Assembly: GCF_018812025.1 (NCBI RefSeq)
Contig: NC_063049.1
Coordinates: 8,445,037-8,509,036, forward strand
DNA: 64,000 nt
DNA from: Megalobrama amblycephala
Lineage: Eukaryota; Chordata; Actinopteri; Cypriniformes; Xenocyprididae
Reading direction: 5' to 3'
In this document: positions 25,740-37,799 of the stretch, piece by piece
How positions within the stretch are numbered: the stretch's first letter is position 1
Layout: each line of letters opens with the position of its first letter
Translations under genes and position numbers: made by a program
Notes under the pieces: generated by a model
Database searches by the model: none
Seen by the model: the letters and a program-made list of their open reading frames with translations, nothing else
What the model was told of the DNA's origin: nothing

Positions 25740-26540
25740 TTTTTTTCCCCCACCATTTATGACAATGCAAGCAGTTCATGTAAATGCAGATATGCTGCAT
25801 GGAAGTTCTCTCCACAAAAACATTCTCCTTCTTTGCATCGGACGTGTCAGACGCGGCAAAGTCGACTCTAAAAATGAGTAGGCATGCAAACCCTACACCA
25901 GCTCAGCTGACCTTTCACCCCACCAGATCACCCTAGACAAACTACACCTTTATGTTCTTCATACTGACCTAAACCGTCGCAGCGGCCTGGAACGTCCTTC
26001 ATAAACGAGATGTGTCAGGATGATTTAGGCTGCACAGAGAGAGGGCTGGTAGATATGCAGATATGTGTTGTCAGCTTTGCCCTCCAGGGGAACCGTGGCT
26101 TGTCCGTTCGATGGAGCAGCTCTCCCCTGCTGGGCTGATCCCAGATCAGGCCGCTACAACCACGAAGACCTCCTGGCCCTGTTCAGACATGACACACCAC
26201 CTCCACACTCTACACGCTCCATGTGCTGGGAAGGAGGTCACACACAAACATAAACGCGTGTGTGTGCATTCGCTTAAGTCGTAGTGGCAGTTAAACACAG
26301 TGTAATGGTCAGAGAGGGTGATACTGATCTGATACTACAGGGCGATACCTCTGACAGGAAGCATGACCTCTGACTCTGCTACAGCGAAAGGACACCCTAC
26401 CTCTTTTCATCCTGTCTTTTTATTAAGATTAATTAGAATGTGTAGAGGCCGAGTTCGTTGAACAGGAAAGGAAGGTACAAACAGAGGGAGAGGAAAGTAT
26501 AATCAAATAACAGTTTAGCAATAAATTCTGCAATATACAC
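25740..26540. promoter_or_regulatory. Candidate conserved non-coding block 4
   Basis: About 800 bp, GC-balanced and free of repeat ends, with TTCATAAACGAGATG and GATTAATTAGAATG words. Two overlapping frames at 26063-26284 are too short and lack a domain. Enhancer function is inferred. Confidence 0.35.
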
Positions 26541-26611
26541 AAACTAAACAAAGCCTCTCTGAAATAAAGTCTGAAATAAACTTGAGCAAATTTGGTTTTG
26601 CAGTTTTATTG

Positions 26612-26614
<3 letters not shown>

Positions 26615-26665
<51 letters not shown>
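26615..26665. repeat. (AT)n microsatellite
   Basis: A perfect AT tract at the border of the foldback half-element that follows. Confidence 0.98.
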
Positions 26666-26669
<4 letters not shown>

Positions 26670-27085
26670 ACGGAGCGTTATGAATCTTTTGTGTCGAATC
26701 ATGATTCGGATTGTGTGTCAAACCACCAAACTGCTGAAATCACGTGACTTTGGTGCTCCGAACCGCTGATTCATAACGCTCCGAAGCTTCCTGAAGCAGT
26801 GTTTTGAAATCGGCCATTACTAAATAAGTCGTTATTTTGTTTTTTTGGCGCACCAAAAATATTCTCGTCACTTTATAATATTAATATTGAACCACTGTAC
26901 TCACATGAACTGATTTAAATATGTTTTTAGTACCTTTATGGATCTTGAGAGAGGAAATGTCATTGCTCCCTATGCAGGCCTCACTGAGCCATCGGATTTC
27001 AACTAAAATATCTTATTTTGTGTTCTGAAGATGAATGAAGGACTTAAGGGTGTGGAACGGCATGATTCATCATTTTTGGGTGAAC
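26666..27085. repeat. Foldback half-element, TTTTTGGGTGAACTAAC end
   Basis: CGGAGCGTTATGAATC and GATTCATAACGCTCCG are inverted repeats near the left. The right end TTTTTGGGTGAACTAAC resembles other foldback ends in the window. Confidence 0.6.
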
Positions 27086-28453
27086 TAACATTTAAAGCTG
27101 GCTGCTTTGGCCAATCTATCTTGTTTGTTCTATCTACGTAACCTATTTCTATCCTCAACTGGCTCAACTCAGTGCAGTGCGCCATGGGAATTTTCCTAGC
27201 CCTCCACCTTCCCCAGCACCACCTGCCTATATCTGCTAGGGAGGTCTCCTTATTTTCCTTGCAGCAGCTCGTATCCTGTCCACTGTATTTATGTGCATGT
27301 TTCAGCAGTAGCCTGCACTCATGCCAGCAGCAGCAGCAGCAGTTTACCAAGACAAAGCCTATGTACATTCCATTCTTATCAATAAAATGCTGTTTAATTC
27401 TATTCTGAGAGTTGTCATGGTTAAAATTAAGAAAAGCACATGGTAGGGCATACTTGGAGGTTGCTATGTGTTTGCTAGCGTCCAAGGGGGTTGCTAATGT
27501 CCTATGTAAGTATATTGGATTTTGGCATGTTTTATTGTCCACTAGTGAAAGTCATGTCTGATGGCTTAGAAAAATAACACTATCCTTCCTTCAGGGGTTA
27601 AAAAATGATGCCTTCCTGAGCAGCAAACCACTATTTAGGAGCAAAAATATTCTCTAGTGTTAAAGAGGCTGATATTTTTTTTTTTCTCATAAAATAGAGG
27701 CTGATAAACAAATGTTTCCTCTTCATATTTCCTATTTTGAGAATGTATTGATGCAAATCTTTCAAATCTTGTGCTTAGTTTGAGGCACATTGTATTCAAA
27801 ACCCTGAAATATTCTTAAACTGGATCACACGCATATCAAGGTAATTTATTTCCACTTTATTCTGTGGATACATTCAGAAAGTATATTTGGCAACAGTGCT
27901 TTCCATATCAAAATAAATTCAACTCAACTTCTCCCTGACATAATAAAGTACAAAGTTTTGTAGAACATAGTAGATGGGTTTAGCAAACAATGCATATTCT
28001 CACTACGTAAGATGCATATTCTCACTCTCCACCACTTTAGACAGAAAAGCATTGACGTACATCCAACTTTATTTGCAAAGCGATATATACTATATAGGAA
28101 ATCTCAACTGCCTGATTATATAATCTTATAATGTAAACTATATTATCACACAGCTTTTTATATAAAGTTGGATATCAACTTCCTCCGCAACCATACAGTA
28201 TACTCATGTGACATGATACATACTATACTGCAAATCTCAACAGCTTGATTGTTTATATTGTCATAAAATCTAAACTATATTATCACCCATCTCTAATCTC
28301 CTAAATGTGACTATAAGACAAAAAGATAGTATGATATTATAAACATTAACATCATTATTTTCTGTAAAACTGCTTTGAAACAATGTGTATTGTGAAAAGC
28401 GGCATTCAAATGAAACTGGCTTGACTTGCATCTGTGATAAGGTCCAAAAAGTA
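27086..28453. other. Unassigned sequence
   Basis: The 179-codon minus frame at 27003-27542 has no recognisable domain and runs through repeat sequence. A short CAG tract lies at 27328-27343. Otherwise AT-rich, with no gene. Confidence 0.4.
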
Positions 28454-28904
28454 CACTCTAAAAAAGTTGAGTTAAAAAAATGGACAAACCCAACAATTGG
28501 GTTAAATGTTTGACCAACCTTCTGGGTAGTTTTATTTAACTCAACTATTAAAAATTACTGTATTGCTTGCTTAAAATGAACCCAAAGTATGTTGGAAATG
28601 AACATTTATTAATATGTTTAATAAATGAACATTTATTAATGAATAATAATTAAATAATAAGCATTTATTAAATTGCTTTTTAATAAATGTTCACCTTTTG
28701 ATTATTATTGTTGCCTCTAGTAATTAATTCCAGCCTATTTTGGGTTCATTTTAAGCCAGTCATATGGTAATTTTTAAACAATAGTTGGGTTAAATAAAAC
28801 TGCCCAGCATATTGGGCAAACATTTAACCCAACCGCTGGGTTAAAACAACCCAAATTGCTAGGTTTGTCCATTTTCAACCCAATTTGGGTTGTTTTGTGT
28901 AGTG
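28454..28904. mobile_element. CACT-ended MITE with GGGTT/AACCC repeats, copy 2
   Basis: It starts CACTCTAAAAAAGTTG and ends with CAACCCAATTTGGGTTG then TAGTG. The middle TTTTGATTATTATTGTTGCC is shared with 4650-5069 and 36723-37200. Confidence 0.85.
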
Positions 28905-29300
28905 TAGGTAACCTAAAAAAATATAAAAAAACATCCACAGTGTGTTTTGAAATGTGCATATATTCTAAAATAGATCATTATGAATAAACTGCTCATACTG
29001 AAGCTGTTCAAGATGCATTCTTAGAAAAAAAAAAAATTCTAGGGTTCTTGGCTCTGTTTTAAAGAACGCTTTATGCCAAAAAGGTAAGAAAGGAGAAATT
29101 ATACTTAAATGATTGCATAATAATTTCATGGGTTATTTAAATTTTTGATTGATGTTTAATTCATAAAATTTCATTAAAAATAAAAAGGTATTCAAACTAA
29201 AATGATCCCATGATTGGCATCCCTAAAAGGTTCTGTATATGAAGTGCCTGACGGAACCCTTTAAAGTTCTATACAGAACCTGTATTATTTTAGGTTAAAC
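28905..29300. repeat. Degraded GGTTCT repeat region
   Basis: AGGGTTCTTGGCTCTG and AGGTTCTGTATATGAAG words suggest an old member of the GGTTCTT MITE family. No gene. Confidence 0.4.
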
Positions 29301-31340
29301 ACAATATTGTCGTTCCATCAAAAGCACTTCAGGTCCCCCTTAACAGATCAGTATGCTCCAGCGTTAGCGCTCCGCTAGTCCTCCGAGTGGAGCCGTGCAT
29401 GTGTGGGGGTGCGGAGGAGCAGGTTTCCCACAGCTGGGCCGCTCTATCAGCTCTTTAAAGGCGCTCCTCTGGGACCTACCACTCCTCCTAGACTCTGACA
29501 TGTACACCGCTTGTCATATGGTCCAATTTGGTCAATACGGTCACACTGCTGCTGCGTTACAATGGATTAACCAGACGCTCGGAAAACAGGACAATATTTG
29601 GGTTTGTGAGCAAAATGTTGATGGAGCGCAGTGGATAATGCGGTCATGGGCCCTCTGTGGTTTACAAGACTAATAATAAATATAAGGACTTCTGCTTGTA
29701 TTGAAGAACTCGGCCGGTGATATCGGACTCCTTTATTTGTCCACCGCCGGCACTGAACGTAGAGTTTAATAGCGCATAATCCAGCTCTAGTGATTAATTA
29801 CACAAAAAGAGGGCAGAAGTGTTTAGTCAGCAGAGGCTCTACAGAAAAGCCTGTCAATTAATATGTCATTTACACCCCATTCAGCCTCCAAATGCATGTT
29901 TAAATTTGATTAAAGCCTGTCTGTTTAAGTGCTAGGCGGAGAAACGGGTGAAAAGGATTAGTGTCTGCCGCACAAAGCCAGTCCCCGAAGTGCTCTTTGA
30001 CTCCTCCGTTGTCGCGGTTACAGCCGGGTCTGCATGGGGCCGATCTGATTGGAGGGCCCAGAGGGGAGGGGCCCCCGGTCACCAGGGCATTGTTAGCGCC
30101 GTCAAAGTGGCCTAAGAAGAATGGCTGATTATGCAGCTACATCCAGCGCTGCTAACAGGGAGCGGATTTGAATTTCTAACACAGCAGATGTTTGCTGAGC
30201 TCCTCCGTGGAGTGGGCATATACTGTTATGCTAATTTCGCAGTGTTTCCCTTCAACCCGGCCCGGAGTCACCAGAGCAAATGCACAGATCCCTCTGTCAA
30301 ACTCATAATTGGCCATTATTGATATTAATTAACATTTTTTGCACCCCATCCCTGTTCCTTGACCCGGTATCTGTTAGTAAATCTAGCTATCGTGGGCCAT
30401 TAGAGGCATCGAAATCCAAGGGACCTCAAAGCCATTTATCAGAATAGAACACGAGCCAATTAGTGCAGCGTGGAGACAGTCGTCTTGATTCGCTGCTGAC
30501 TACTTTTTGATCACCATTATAAATTGCTAATAGGGCGTCGAGAGTGGCGGGGCAGTCTGCTGGGGGCAGAGGCAGGCAGGCAGTCTGTGACACGCCAGAA
30601 AGGCAGCGACGAGACCGGCCCATCAGACGCTATTTACTATGGAGCCCAGTGATGTCACAGCCCGTCGTGCTCCGCGGCAAGTTAATCAAACTAATGAGGC
30701 CCGCAGCATTCCACCAAGGGTTACGCTCCTCTCCGACAAAACAATACTGTGAAAAATCCTGAATCGCAACAGCACTTGATATTGAATAGTCCGACCCATT
30801 ATTCTCCAATAAGGGCCGACGCTTAAAGTTTTTATCGCCGCAGATCAAGAGATCATAATAGGAGCATATTGACAGGTATTTTTCTTGCAAAGCTCCGAGG
30901 GACCGGCTGCAGCAGGAAAATATATCAGAAGCCTATCATCAGTGCTGGGATCTCCGGTGTAAAATCGATAGTGAAGCATAGAGGGCTGGAGTTTTCACTG
31001 CTCCTCTCCGTCATTTAAAAAGACTGCGGCGGCCCCCGGGGACTTAGTAACTTAGCAACCATGCAGTTTCTGCGATTAAGTATACAGTACCGTAATGCCA
31101 TTGTTGTTTCCGCAGGCTTTTGTTGCAAATATTGATGCGAGAAGGGTGAAGATGAAATGGTTCGAGGATCACCCCTTAGCCTAGTTTACCTGTGCTCTCC
31201 TGAATCCAGCTCTACTGGAAGACCGTCAGACCGTCAGACCGTCAGTGAAGTGCCAAGCAATCACATCTCAGCCGTCCTCTACTGTCCCCTGCGTGATTAT
31301 GCGCATTACCTGCAAGACAGTGCCATATAGAAAAGAGCAA
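29300..31340. promoter_or_regulatory. Candidate conserved non-coding cluster 5 (2 kb)
   Basis: This is the longest repeat-free block in the desert. It lacks MITE ends and microsatellites and has balanced GC, yet no frame shows a domain. Homeodomain-type cores are frequent: TAATTA at 29795, TTAATTAA at 30325, CCAATTAGTG at 30455, plus an octamer-like ATGCTAAT at 30228. Such clustering beside lunapark fits a developmental enhancer. No alignment was possible, so function is inference. Confidence 0.5.
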
Positions 31341-31755
31341 CCTTGAGCTTTACGTGAACAGCAGCCGCACTGAATGATGAAAATGATCTATTATGGCTGC
31401 ACAATCAATTGAATAAATAATTACGATTACAAAATAGGCTGCCATGATTAACTAACTGCAACCGTCATCTGACCCACAACAAAAAAGATTCACCTGACAA
31501 GCATTGTCTGTCATTTTTGATTTACTAGATGTTGCGCAGATCACTTGAGTTACATATGGTGTAAAGGTGAGAAAGGCAAAAAAGGAGCATTGTCGATAGC
31601 GTCGTGATGTAGGAAGCACAGCTCACAAAGAAGTCTCAGATTAAGCAACTTTCTGTCGGTCAACACTGCAAATTTGTGTGAAAAACTTGAATACGAGCGA
31701 AATCCACATAGGGGAACTTTTTTCGCCCTCAAGTTAAACACAGATTCCTACTGAA

Positions 31756-32509
31756 ATGAAAGGTTTAGTTTACTTTCAATGGAAAATTACCCCAAGCTTT
31801 ATTCACCCTCAAGCCATCCTAGGTCTATATGACTTCCTTCTTTCTGATGAAAACAATCAGAGAAATATTAATAAACATCCTAATGCATTCAAACTTTATA
31901 ATGGCACTGAACAGGGTTCATGAGTATGAGTGCTTCCATCCACATCCATGCATCATAAACATACTCCTTCTGAAGCGAATCGATGCGTTTGTGTAAGAAA
32001 AATATCCATGTTTAACAAGTTATGAAGTAAAATATCTCGCTTCCGCATGAGCCGCCTTCTGTATTCAAGTTACGATGAAAATATAAAACTCTTGCAGTTC
32101 AAAACGCTACATCCTACGCCTTCCCTATTCAACTTACAGAAAAAAACTTAACTGACGCAACGCCAGTTTACACTTCCTTCGTAACTTGAATACGGAAGGC
32201 GGTCTGGCAGAAGCTAGATATTTTATAACATATCTTGTTAAATATGGATATTTTTTTACACAAATGCATCGATTCACTTCAGAAGGCCTTTATTGACCCC
32301 CCCTGGAGCCGTGTGGAGTACGGATGGATGGATGTGGATGGAGGCATTTCTTCAGCTCATGAACCCTGTTCACTGCCATTATAAAGCTTGGATATTTATT
32401 GATTTATCTCCAATTGTGTTCATCAGAATAAAGTCATATACACCTAGGATGGCTTGAGGGAGAGTAAAGCTTGGGCTAATTTTCATTTGAAAGTGAACTA
32501 ATCCTTTAA
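31756..32509. mobile_element. Foldback element, AAAGGTTTAGTTTACTTTC ends
   Basis: Palindromic arms include CCTCAAGCCATCCTAGGT and its complement at 32441, and CACTGAACAGGGTTCATGA facing its complement near 32360. It is related to 43000-43889. Confidence 0.85.
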
Positions 32510-33520
32510 TGGATTTTGCATGTGAAATTTTGCATAGAAATGTGACCACACCTTAAAGGCACAGTACTGAGGTTACTTATTCAAAACAATAACAAAGGTG
32601 TAGCTTGATGGTGCCGTGAATGAGCGTGGAATCATGGGAGTTGTCATCTTCACCTCCACAGCTGACGGGAAGCAATCCGACGGGACTCAGCCAGAAATTA
32701 TGTTCATTAATGAACTAATGTATTAAAGTTTTATTAATGTTACTGTGGTATGAAGCAGGCAGAGAGCCTGGGGCATTTTACACTTATTATGCTTATATAA
32801 CGCAAGTCGCCACTGCCGCAGCTTTCGCTTTGTCGTTTATTTTTATTTTACGATTAAAGTTACGATTAACACCGGCTTCCTTCTTCCCTGAACTTGAACA
32901 TTGTTAAAGTTATGTTTGATCACTTAAATTCACATCATTTTATTTCATTCTAATGAAAAAGTTGCAAGTGCTGAATTACTACTCACAAAACCAGTCATAA
33001 GTCGCACGGGTATATTTGTAGCAATAGCCAACAATACATTGAATGGGTCGAAATTATCAATTTTTCTTTTATGCCAAAAATCATTAGGATATTGAGTGAA
33101 GATCATGTTCCATGAAGATATTTTGTAAATTTTCTACCGTAAATATATCAAAAAATTATGCATTAATATGCATTGCTAAGAACTTTAAAGGTGATTTTCT
33201 CAATATTTTGATTTTTTTTGCACCCTCAGATTCCAGATATTCAAATAGTTGTATCTCTGCCAAATATTGTCCTATCCTAACAAACCATACATCAATGGAA
33301 AGATTATTTATTCAGTTTTATTTATTATTTATCCAAACATTCCATGGTTTCTACTGAAGCAAAACCAGAAATCGAGGGTATGACGTCATTGAAAGGTGAC
33401 ACAATGAGACGGGGTGTTACACTGGTTAAAATATATGATTTCTCTGGATTTAAACAAATTATATAACATTGTTCTAGTGGTTTTTGGCTATTTTAATCCA
33501 AAAATTGTATATATTCTGCC

Positions 33521-34327
33521 TTAAAGGATTAGTCCACTTTTAAATACACTTTTCCTGATAAATTTACTCACCCCCATGTCATCCAAGATGTTCATGTCTT
33601 TCTTTCGTCAGTCGAAAAGAAATGAAGGTTTTTGAGGAAAACATTCCAGGATTTTTCTCCTTACAGTGGATTTCAATGGCTACCAACAGATTGAAGGTCA
33701 AAATTACAGTTTCAGTGCAGCTTCAAGGGCTTTAAACGATACCAGATGAGTAATAAGGGTCTTATCTAGCGAATCGATCGGTCATTTTCGAAAAAAATAC
33801 AACCGTTTATGCTTTAGAAACAAAATATCGCCTTGAACGTACTTTCCGCTTCCGCATTCTTCATAACGCTTACGCTAAATGTTCTACGCCTTCCCTATTC
33901 TACTTACGGAACGAACGCGGCGCCAGTTTCGTTTTTTTCCGTGACTTGAATAGGGAAGGCGTAGGACATTCAGCGTAAGCGTTATGAAGAATGCGGAAGC
34001 GGAAAGTACGTTCAAGGCGATATTTTGTTTCTAAAGTATAAACGGTTGTATTTTTTTCGAAAATGACCGATCAATTCGCTAGATAAGACCCTTATTACTC
34101 ATCTGTTATCGTTTAAAGCCCTTGAAGCTGCACTGAAACTGTAATGTTGACTTTCAACCTGTTGGTAGCCATTAAAATCCACTGGAAGGAGAATAATCCT
34201 GGAATGTTTTCCTCAAAAGCCTTCATTTCTTTTCGACTGACGAAAGAAAGACATGAACATCTTGGATAACATGGGGGTGAGTAAATTTATCAGGAAAAGT
34301 GTATTTAAAAGTGGACTAATCCTTTAA
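33521..34327. mobile_element. Foldback element of the 17857 family
   Basis: The ends TTAAAGGATTAGTCCACTTT and its complement, with an 800-bp near-perfect palindrome. Arms meet around 33925; the GCGGAAGCGGAAAGTACGTT stretch faces its complement. Confidence 0.9.
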
Positions 34328-34439
34328 ACAGTATACCACACTGCAAGCTAGTGATTCAACAACAGGAAAATTGCGTTAAACAAAAATAATAATCGAGATC
34401 ACAACATCAAGGTCGTAGTCATGCAGCCCTAATGTCAAC

Positions 34440-35600
34440 AGACAAAGAATTCATCCGTGTCTGTAGTCTTTTCAGAAGGTATAGATCCACAACTTTGTCC
34501 GTGAAATATTACACTTTTAAGAACCGTAATAATCAGGCCTACACATTAAATTCTACTAAGGTCAGAAAACCCCTGATGAACGTGGTTCGGCTTTATCAAA
34601 GCCTCATTTGTGGCGTTTAGCCTGGTCTCAACAGAACAGCTCGGCACGGCTGCGAACTGGTCCAGCGTACTGGAACTCCTCGACTGTGATTGTGTTTCTC
34701 TGCGAGACTTCTCCCGCGAGACTCTCTCACAGAGCCCAATTACAACTTTCATCATCAATCATCAGCGTTATTTATTCAGTAAAATGAATTTCTAATTAAT
34801 AACTGATGAGCATTATGGCCTTGAAGACTGTAAAGCTATTAATTATGCCGGGCCATAGGGAATAAGCCTGTAAAGCAGTACCTGGCGGATCTCCTGTGCC
34901 ATTAGTGTTACAGTAGCGAATGTTTACCTCCTCCAGGACTACAGTATTTAGCCTGTGCCCATTGAAGGATTATTGAGCTAATTAGATGTCTGTGACTGGC
35001 ATATGTTTCCTCTTCAGTCGGAGCACCACTATAATAATGAACTATAACTGCGGGACAATGGCTTCCTCTGCCTCCGATTTCTCATAACGCCCAACTGCCA
35101 GGCCCAAGGGAGATGTTTAGCCCACAATAAAAGAGGATGTTTTAGACTTCCATTGTGTCTTTTGAGCGGTTAGCTCATTTTTACAGTGAAGATGGCTCTT
35201 TGTGCTGCCACATTAGGTGTCAAGGCCACAAGTGATGGGAGCGTAGTGTTTTTACTAGGCGCTGGTTACCTGAGCACCGGCCTTGTGGATAACAGATCGT
35301 ATAAGAGGTGAAATGAGCGCAGCATTGAGGAGTTGTGTTGTGGTCTCAGTTCATCAGCTCCCTCCTCACCCAGAGCAGCGGTCCATGCCCAGCTCAGCAG
35401 TAATGATGACTTACAGACTGCTTTCAGACACCCCAGCATTTTTGTCCGTGAAGAAAATATAAAAGTGAAGCTAAAAACAAAACATTATGAGCTGCATGTA
35501 AGCATTCCTCAAATGAAGTAATGCAGCAGATGTGCTGGCACATGCGAAATAGCCTTATTTAGCAATCGACCAAACAGTTTGAGTATTCTGTAGTGGCTTT
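34440..35600. promoter_or_regulatory. Candidate conserved non-coding cluster 6
   Basis: Repeat-poor and non-coding, strongest at 34780-35260. TAATTA cores lie at 34840 and 34979, and a HOX13-type CAATAAAA at 35125. No reading frame of note. The block sits between two transposon-rich stretches. Regulatory role is inferred. Confidence 0.5.
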
Positions 35601-35609
35601 AAAAGAGTA

Positions 35610-36085
35610 CACTCTTAAAAATAAAGGTTCTTTATTGGTTCCATGAATAACCTTCAACATTCATGGAACCTTTCCATTCTTTATAGTGAAAAGAAAAAAA
35701 AAAAGGTTGGTAACACTTGGTACACATTAATGTATTAACTTACATGAACTAACCATGAGCAATACATTTGTTACAGTATTTACTAATCTTCGTTAACGTT
35801 AGTTAATGAAAATGCAGTTGTTCATGTTAGTTCACAGTGCATTAACTAATGTTAACAAGATTTTAATAATGTATTAGTACATGTTGAAATTAACATTAAC
35901 AAAGATTAATAAATGCTGCATAAGTGCAGTTCATTATTAGTTCATGTTAACTAATGAACCTTATTGTAAAGTGTTGCCAAAAAGATTTTTAGAATGTTCA
36001 CACTAAGAGAAAAATTGTACTGTTCACTGAAAGGTTCTTTGTGGAATCCAAAATGGTTCTTTTATGGCATCACTGCAAAAATGGA
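35610..36085 (+). mobile_element. GGTTCTT MITE interrupted by another MITE
   Basis: It starts CACTCTTAAAAATAAAGGTT as at 40323. It is split by the element at 35709-35978 and resumes with CACTGAAAGGTTCTTTGTGG. The right end is lost after ATGGCATCACTG. Confidence 0.8.
35709..35978. mobile_element. Nested AACACTT-ended MITE
   Basis: Ends GGTAACACTTGG and AAAGTGTTGCC are inverted repeats. The interior is dense in GTTAACAT/ATGTTAGTT words. It is inserted in the GGTTCTT MITE. Confidence 0.85.
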
Positions 36086-36490
36086 TTCTAAATCCATGTG
36101 ACTGACTTTCTTGGGCTGAGAACAAAAAGAGCAATTTGGAAGAATGTTCATGCTGCTCTTTCCCATTTCAGGAGTGATCAGGGGTTGTCAAGTTCCCAGA
36201 AGACGAAAATGCAACACTGAAGCACAATAAAAGCACTATGAAAATCCATCCTCATGTGTAAAGAAGTGCATAGAATGATCCTAAATGTGAACGTACTGTA
36301 CGACTATTTCCAAAATGTTCCTACGAACGATTTATAAACTGTCCATATATGCGCACAAAAATGGTGCTAAATGCATCTCACTTTATAAATCACAGTTCAT
36401 CTTACAATGTGAATAAGCACATAAACTCCACCTACAGAAGACCCATATATATATATGATTATATATATGACCCATATTATATATGATTTC

Positions 36491-36492
<2 letters not shown>

Positions 36493-36561
<69 letters not shown>
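36493..36561. repeat. (TA)n microsatellite at the centre of a palindrome
   Basis: The TA tract is bracketed by ATATGATTTCCTAATAT and its complement TATTAGGAAATCATATA. Confidence 0.95.
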
Positions 36562-36564
<3 letters not shown>

Positions 36565-36722
36565 GAAATCATATATAATTATTGAATTACTTTCAATGAG
36601 GTAATTGTCATGAAGCAGTTGCTCATTTGCACATATAATAATATTACTAGTGCATATTGCGATTATCTATGTATCTTTACATTTTAATAAACAATGTCGG
36701 TTTATTTTAATTAATATATACA

Positions 36723-37200
36723 CACTGAAAAATGCTGGGTTAAACAACCCAAGTTGGGTTGAAAATGGACAAACCCAGCGATTGGGTTAAATGTTTGCCC
36801 AACATGCTGGGTAGTTTTATTTAACCCAACTATTGTTTAAAAATTACTGTATTGCTTGCTAAAAATGAACCCAAAATATATTGGAAATAATATGTTTAAT
36901 AAATTAACATATATTAATGTGTTTAATAAATAATAATTAAACATTAAACATTTATTAAATTGTTTATTAATAAATGTTCACCTTTTGATTATTATTGTTG
37001 CCTCTAGTAATTATGTGCCTGATTTTTATTTTCCAACCTATTTTTGTTTCATTTTAATCCAGCCATATAGTCATTTTAAGCAATACTTTTAGATTATTAA
37101 AACTACCTAGCAAGTTGAGCAAACATTTAACCCAACTGCTGGGTTAAAACAACACAATTGCAGGATTTGTACATTTTCAACCCAACTTGGGTTGTTTTTG
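36723..37200. mobile_element. CACT-ended MITE with GGGTT/AACCC repeats, copy 3
   Basis: It starts CACTGAAAAATGCTGGGTTA. Arms mirror each other around the TTTTGATTATTATTGTTGCC middle. The right end stops at TTGGGTTGTTTTTG without a clear CAGTG. Confidence 0.82.
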
Positions 37201-37293
37201 CCTTTATAAATCTTGATTTGCTCTGCACGTTTGACGTAGAATGAAATAAATGGATTTTAGAAATATATGTGCATTTCATAAATGAAGCCCCAA

Positions 37294-37793
37294 CACTCTA
37301 AAAAAATGTGACAAAAATTGTGTGTGACTTTGATAAAAAGAAAATGCTGGGTTAAAAACAACCAAGTTGGGTTAAATGTGGACAAACCCAGCAATTGGGT
37401 TGTTTTGACCAATCTGCTTTGCAGTTTTATTTAACACAACTATTGTTTAAAAATGACTATATGGCTGGATTAAAATGAACCCAAAATAGGTTGGAAATTA
37501 GAAATTATTAGAGGCAACAATAATAATCAAAAGGTGAACATTTATTAATAAGCAATTGAATAAATGTTCATTATTTAATTACTTTTTATTAAACTTAGTA
37601 ATAAATGTTCTTTTATTAAACATATTTCCAACCTATTTTGGGTTCATTTTAAGCAAGCAATATAGTCATTTTTAAACAATAATTGAGTTAAATAAAACTA
37701 CCCAGCAGCTTGGGTTAAACATTTAACCTGCTGGGTTAAAACAACCAATTGCTGGGTTTGTCAATATTTAACCCAACATTTTTTTTTTGAGTG
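37294..37793. mobile_element. CACT-ended MITE with GGGTT/AACCC repeats, copy 4
   Basis: It starts CACTCTAAAAAAATG and ends in AACCCAACA, poly-T and GAGTG. Its middle is in the opposite orientation to the copy 100 bp to the left. Confidence 0.82.
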
Positions 37794-37799
37794 AAATCT

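Larger units (their letters stand above)
31391..34431. mobile_element. Outer element with GGCTGCA ends hosting two foldback elements
   Basis: The left end TTATGGCTGCACAATC and the inverted right end TTAGGGCTGCATGAC look like terminal repeats of one old insertion. Inside lie foldback elements at 31756-32509 and 33521-34327. Between them, ACGATTAAAGTTACGATTAA (32851) is internal outer-element sequence. Confidence 0.5.

Noticed and set aside
27003..27542. 179-codon minus frame, the longest in the window
   Set aside because: No domain, no splice partners, and it overlaps a foldback half-element at its 3' end.
29395..29673. 92-codon plus frame inside the 29300-31340 block
   Set aside because: No domain and no codon-like pattern; better explained as open by chance in GC-balanced non-coding DNA.
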